This document shows, in pieces, positions 12,655 through 15,677 of a stretch of DNA of 15,677 nucleotides (positions within the stretch are counted from its first letter, which is position 1; every line of letters starts with the position of its first letter). The DNA is from an uncultured Eubacteriales bacterium. Lineage in GTDB: Bacteria; Bacillota; Clostridia; Oscillospirales; Butyricicoccaceae. The stretch spans positions 1 through 15,677 of the forward strand of contig CAJUIK010000043.1 in assembly GCA_910585875.1 (NCBI GenBank), in the 5' to 3' direction. Below the pieces are notes generated by a model. The model did not search any database and was not told the origin of the DNA. It was given only the letters and a program-made list of their open reading frames with translations. Position numbers and translations under genes: made by a program.

Positions 12655-14547
12655 ATGTTTTCCGATCAATATTTTGACCGCTTCGTCCTGCCGGAGGACC
12701 TGCGGGCGGCTTTGAAAAAATGCCGTTCCGTGGCCTACATCGAAACCCAGGACGAGCTGGACGAGCTGATTTTCGGCCCCACCCATACGTCCCGTTACGA
12801 CGTGGTTTACACGCTGCCTGGCCGGGGCACAGTGAAGGAAGCGGAAGTCATCCGCTGCAAAAACGGCGCCGTAGTCAATTTTATGGAGGATTATATGCGC
12901 CGCCGGGATCCCAATTCCATGGCGGTCAGCGACGACTTGCCCTCGGATAAGCCCCGCTTCCAGGACCGCTTTGGTTATGAATTCTCCAAGCTGCGCCAGG
13001 AGACTATGGATTGGTTCTCCACCCAGCAGGTGATTCTGCTGCCCTTCAAGGCCGGCGACGACCAATACGGCTACCCCAGCTTGATGGTCTGCCCCGCCAA
13101 CGCCGCCTTTTTCGCCCTGGCCCTGGCCAATATGCAGGGCTTCCTCCCCATTGTGGATATCCCGGAGCAATATACCCCCCGCTCCATCATCTATGTGGCC
13201 CCTCCCTTCCGCCACACCCACTTCGAGGGCAAGCAGGTAGTCGTCCATAACCGCAGCGAAAGTCTGCACGAGGTCTTTTCGTACAACCTGTATCCCGGCC
13301 CCTCGGCCAAAAAGGGCGTCTTTTCTGTGCTGCTGGATATCGGCGAGCAGGAGGGCTGGGTCTGCTGCCATGCCAGCGCGGCGATGGTGGAAACCCCCTA
13401 TGAAAATGAAACCGTCTTCATGCACGAAGGCGCCAGCGGCGGCGGAAAAAGCGAGATGCTGGAGGATTTCAAGCGGGAGGCCGACGACCGCCTGCTGCTG
13501 GGAACCCATGTCGTTACCGGCGAAAAATATTACCTGAGCCTCAGCGAGAGCTGCAAAATCCACCCCATTGCCGACGACATGGCCCTGTGCCAGACCCATT
13601 ATCAGGACCCGGAAAGCGGCAAGCTGATGATTATGGATGCAGAAGCCGGCTGGTTTTTACGCATGGACAGTATGCAGGCCTATGGCAATAACCCCATGTA
13701 CGAGAAAATCTGCATTCACCCGCCCCGCCCCCTGCTGTTTTTCAACATGGACGCCGTGCCCGGCTCCACCTGCCTGATTTGGGAACACGTCATGGATTCC
13801 ACCGGCCAGCCCTGCACCAATCCCCGGGTGATTATCCCCCGGGATATGGTGGAAAACATCGCCCCCGACCAGCCCCAGGAGGTCAGCGTCCGCAGCTTTG
13901 GCGTGCGGATGCCCCCCTCCACCGCCGCGGACCCCAACTATGGCGTCATGGGGATGCTGCACGTCATCCCCCCCGCCCTGGCCTGGCTGTGGCGGCTGGT
14001 GGCGCCTCGGGGCTTCAAGAACCCCAGCATTGTGGACGGCGGCGGCTCTATGAAGAGCGAGGGCGTGGGCTCCTATTGGCCCTTCGCCACCGGCAAAAAG
14101 GTGACTCAGGCCAATCTGCTGCTGCGCCAGCTGCTGGCCACCCCCAACACCCTGAACGTGCTCATCCCCAACCAGCATATCGGCGCCTATAACATCGGCT
14201 TTATGTCCGAATGGATCAGCCGGGAATATCTGGCCCGGCGGAACGGCGTCATCCGGGCCAAGCACCTGACTCCCTCCCGCTGCCCTCTGTTCGGCTACGC
14301 CTTGCTGGATATGAAGCTGGACAACCAGTATGTGCGCCAGACCTTCCTGCGGCCCGAAACCCAGTCCAAGCTGGGCGAGGCGGGCTATGACGCCGGCGCC
14401 AAGATTTTGGTGGATTTCTTCAAAGAGGAAATAAAGCAGTTCCTCGCCGACGACCTGGACCCCCTTGGCCGCCAGATCATCGAGTGCTGCCTCAACGACG
14501 GAACTCTGGAAGACTACCTGGCCCTCACCCCCCTGCACCTGAAATAG
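12655..14547 (+). CDS. DUF4914-type protein with PEP-carboxykinase-like P-loop
   Basis: A 630-residue soluble protein that I recognise from memory as the DUF4914 family, of unknown function. Its clearest motif is a Walker A loop, HEGASGGGKSEM (P-loop GASGGGKS, 259-266), resembling the GxSGxGKT/S loop of ATP-dependent PEP carboxykinase and HPr kinase. Later conserved-looking segments include DAEAGWFLRMD, NMDAVPGSTCLIWEH, VDGGGSMKSEGVGSYWPFATGKK and LIPNQHIGAYNIGFMSEW. A nucleotide-binding or phosphotransfer enzyme acting on a small metabolite or protein is a reasonable inference, but no substrate is evident. The ATG at 12655 has GGAGGA (12642-12647) seven bases upstream. The frame is open much further upstream, but that part overlaps the PepSY gene and its terminator. 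It is monocistronic. Confidence 0.85.
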   Translation: MFSDQYFDRFVLPEDLRAALKKCRSVAYIETQDELDELIFGPTHTSRYDVVYTLPGRGTVKEAEVIRCKNGAVVNFMEDYMRRRDPNSMAVSDDLPSDKPRFQDRFGYEFSKLRQETMDWFSTQQVILLPFKAGDDQYGYPSLMVCPANAAFFALALANMQGFLPIVDIPEQYTPRSIIYVAPPFRHTHFEGKQVVVHNRSESLHEVFSYNLYPGPSAKKGVFSVLLDIGEQEGWVCCHASAAMVETPYENETVFMHEGASGGGKSEMLEDFKREADDRLLLGTHVVTGEKYYLSLSESCKIHPIADDMALCQTHYQDPESGKLMIMDAEAGWFLRMDSMQAYGNNPMYEKICIHPPRPLLFFNMDAVPGSTCLIWEHVMDSTGQPCTNPRVIIPRDMVENIAPDQPQEVSVRSFGVRMPPSTAADPNYGVMGMLHVIPPALAWLWRLVAPRGFKNPSIVDGGGSMKSEGVGSYWPFATGKKVTQANLLLRQLLATPNTLNVLIPNQHIGAYNIGFMSEWISREYLARRNGVIRAKHLTPSRCPLFGYALLDMKLDNQYVRQTFLRPETQSKLGEAGYDAGAKILVDFFKEEIKQFLADDLDPLGRQIIECCLNDGTLEDYLALTPLHLK

Positions 14548-14616
14548 GCCGCGGCGGCTATGCCCGGCCGCCTCATCCCTTTGCGCCGGCGGCCGTTGAC
14601 GGGCGCAAAACAAACG

Positions 14617-14642
14617 CCCCCCTTGCCAATTGGCAAGGGGGG
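14617..14642. repeat. 26-bp perfect palindrome after the DUF4914-like gene
   Basis: CCCCCCTTGCCAA (14617-14629) is followed directly by its exact reverse complement (14630-14642). It is the likely transcript end or stabilising hairpin of the upstream gene, but no T-run follows. A weaker 8-bp stem, TTTGCGCC/GGCGCAAA, lies just before it (14580-14609). Confidence 0.6.
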
Positions 14643-14672
14643 TCTGTCTATCTTCCGGCAAATTCCCAGTGT

Positions 14673-14732
14673 CGCTGCCTGATATTTTCATAGTGGCAGC
14701 GTGTTTTCTCCGATGGCGCTGCCAGATAAAAT
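14673..14732 (+). promoter_or_regulatory. Three phased half-sites and -10 box before the XRE-SLOG pair
   Basis: The heptamer CGCTGCC occurs at 14673-14679 and 14717-14723, and its reverse complement GGCAGCG at 14695-14701. Starts are exactly 22 bases apart (15-base gaps), about two helical turns. A -10 like TAAAAT sits at 14727-14732, so the third half-site lies within the core promoter. This is consistent with a repressor operator, probably for the downstream XRE protein. As RNA, the middle arm could pair with either neighbour. Confidence 0.55.
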
Positions 14733-14767
14733 AGTATCAACATCGGGAGTAAACGGGCGGAGCGACT

Positions 14768-15157
14768 ATGCAGGAAAAGAAAGAAATCAATATCCAAATC
14801 GGCAATCAAATCCGCATTGCGCGGGAGCGGGCGGGGCTGACCCAGGAGCAGTTTGGCGAGCTGGTTTCGCTGGGGGCCAAAAATGTTTCCGATATCGAGC
14901 GGGGCGTGGTCGGCGTCACGGTAGCCACTCTCAAGCGCATTTGCGGCAAATTATCCATCTCCAGCGACTTGATTTTATTCGGAGATACAGATAAAAACGA
15001 CGCAGACTATCTGGCGGACAAATTATCCCGACTGCCAAAGGATCAATTCGAGGCAGTGCAAACCTTCCTCAATCAGACGCTATGCCTGTTTGCACAGCAA
15101 AACACGTCTGACTCAAAAGGAGAAAAACATGGCGATATGCTCGTTCTTGGTACATAG
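14768..15157 (+). CDS. XRE-family regulator, coupled to a SLOG-like gene
   Basis: A 129-residue protein with an N-terminal XRE helix-turn-helix (about 8-70: IGNQIRIARERAGLTQEQFGELV, then NVSDIERGVVGVTVATLKRIC). A roughly 55-residue tail (KNDADYLADKLSRLPKDQFEAVQTF) probably serves dimerisation. A GGGCGGAG site precedes the ATG at 14768. The last 29 bases overlap the next gene, whose ribosome site lies inside this frame, so the two are translationally coupled. The upstream phased half-sites suggest it represses its own promoter. Whether the partner protein senses a ligand and modulates this repressor is an inference from the tight pairing. Confidence 0.88.
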   Translation: MQEKKEINIQIGNQIRIARERAGLTQEQFGELVSLGAKNVSDIERGVVGVTVATLKRICGKLSISSDLILFGDTDKNDADYLADKLSRLPKDQFEAVQTFLNQTLCLFAQQNTSDSKGEKHGDMLVLGT

Positions 15158-15587
15158 CGAGGTTTATGACAGAAACATGGCGCAGCGGGCGGAAGAAGCG
15201 GTTTTGGGCCTGGCAGAGCGAGAAGATGAACTCCATTTCTTGTTTCCCGCCCATCAAAAGAACCCTTTTCATCTGGCCTGCTGGCAGGGCGTACAAGCGG
15301 CAAAAGAAAAATTCCCCGAAAAGAAGTTTTTCGTTCAGCTCATGGTGGCAGAAGGAGAAGAATCTCTTTTTGAGACATGGATCAAAGAGCGCGGCCTCCC
15401 CATTGACAGGGTGATCGCTCCAGTCCGGCAGCCCAGCGATCGCTCCAAACTGGGGCGCGGTTTCATTGCAATGCTCCGGGAGAGGGCCCGGTGGGCCGTT
15501 CAGAATTCAGATTATATGATCTGCTATCTCTACGAAGAATTTGAAAGCCCAAAAACAAATCTATATAAATATGGGCAATGCGCATAA
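15129..15587 (+). CDS. Degenerate SLOG-like (DUF1273/YspA-type) protein
   Basis: A 152-residue protein with alternating strand and helix segments. The part RERARWAVQNSDYMICYLY (117-135) matches the family pattern of a charged helix, then a Ser/Asp-Tyr strand. The stretch NPFHLACWQGVQAAKEKFPEKKFFVQLM (45-72) aligns with the segment usually reading GEFD..., helix, then yPxIK strand. The ligand-binding Gly-rich motif is not present in its normal form (FPAHQKNPFH instead). The protein stops at KYGQCA, about where relatives continue for one more strand, so it may be slightly truncated. SLOG-fold proteins are proposed to bind nucleotide-derived ligands, often in defence or stress contexts. The start ATG at 15129 has AAGGAG at 15117-15122. 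Superfamily assignment is moderate; function is unknown. Confidence 0.7.
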   Translation: MAICSFLVHSEVYDRNMAQRAEEAVLGLAEREDELHFLFPAHQKNPFHLACWQGVQAAKEKFPEKKFFVQLMVAEGEESLFETWIKERGLPIDRVIAPVRQPSDRSKLGRGFIAMLRERARWAVQNSDYMICYLYEEFESPKTNLYKYGQCA

Positions 15588-15610
15588 AGAAGTTTTGCCT
15601 ATTGGGAGCG

Positions 15611-15649
15611 CAACCGCATGATGCTGTGGTGTCATGCGGTTGTCGTTTT
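15611..15649 (+). terminator. Terminator after the XRE-SLOG pair
   Basis: An 11-bp stem (CAACCGCATGA, 15611-15621, with 15632-15642), a 10-base loop, and TTTT at 15646-15649, just after the SLOG-like gene. The remaining bases to the window end show nothing. Confidence 0.7.
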
Positions 15650-15677
15650 GCTGTACCGGCTAAATTCCGGGGAAAAA

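Noticed and set aside
12625..13599. 324-codon leftward open frame opposite the DUF4914-like gene
   Set aside because: Gly/Ala/Val/His-rich shadow translation with no recognisable domain, fully antisense to a gene with good start signals.
13657..14691. 344-codon leftward open frame opposite the DUF4914-like gene
   Set aside because: Same reason: composition of a reverse-frame shadow, spanning the downstream palindrome, and no ribosome site.
1..15677. CRISPR array, tRNA/rRNA genes, integrase or insertion sequence
   Set aside because: No regularly spaced direct repeats, tRNA-like cloverleaf sequences, or transposase/integrase motifs were seen on either strand.

Overview
The window looks like chromosomal DNA of a moderately GC-rich, endospore-forming Firmicute, most likely a clostridial gut-type lineage such as the Oscillospiraceae/Ruminococcaceae. 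Support comes from a Spo0A homologue, AGGAGG-type ribosome binding sites, a split two-subunit transketolase, an MmeI-type restriction enzyme, a DUF4914-type protein and a PepSY/stalk-domain exported protein. Assignments are by eye; no database search was run.

Layout. 1-380 is AT-rich non-coding DNA with a probable leftward promoter at the edge and the spo0A promoter. 381-1118 is a Spo0A-like response regulator with an unusual receiver domain. A shared hairpin terminator separates it from a leftward XRE regulator (1254-1502), which is divergent from a two-helix membrane protein with a SHOCT tail (1600-2271). Another shared terminator is followed by a leftward two-gene membrane operon (3719-2354: a DUF3100-like protein and a 161-residue partner). 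It has a long leader with two overlapping, mutually exclusive hairpins. A rightward metabolic operon (4425-7448) encodes both halves of a transketolase and a malic enzyme, behind an approximately 200-nt structured leader.

An accessory segment follows. A single-chain MmeI-like restriction-modification enzyme (7675-10485) carries a sharp AT-rich patch in its presumed target-recognition domain. A hairpin-rich non-coding stretch (10486-10813) comes next, then a leftward pair made of an unknown 87-residue protein and an ImmA/IrrE-type metalloprotease (11517-10814). That pair has a strong promoter and a palindromic operator-like site. Rightward genes then encode a secreted PepSY protein (11730-12500) and a DUF4914-type protein with a PEP-carboxykinase-like P-loop (12655-14547). 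Last is a translationally coupled XRE regulator and degenerate SLOG-fold protein (14768-15587), behind three evenly spaced half-sites.

How the genes fit together. The transketolase/malic enzyme operon is central carbon metabolism, and the divergent membrane pair may move a metabolite for it (inference). The R-M enzyme, the ImmA-like pair and the XRE-SLOG pair look like defence, stress-switch or accessory functions. No integrase, transposase, CRISPR array, rRNA or tRNA was seen. The best leads for something new are the XRE-SLOG pair with its 22-bp-phased operator, the ImmA pair that lacks an adjacent repressor, and the recombinant-looking specificity domain.
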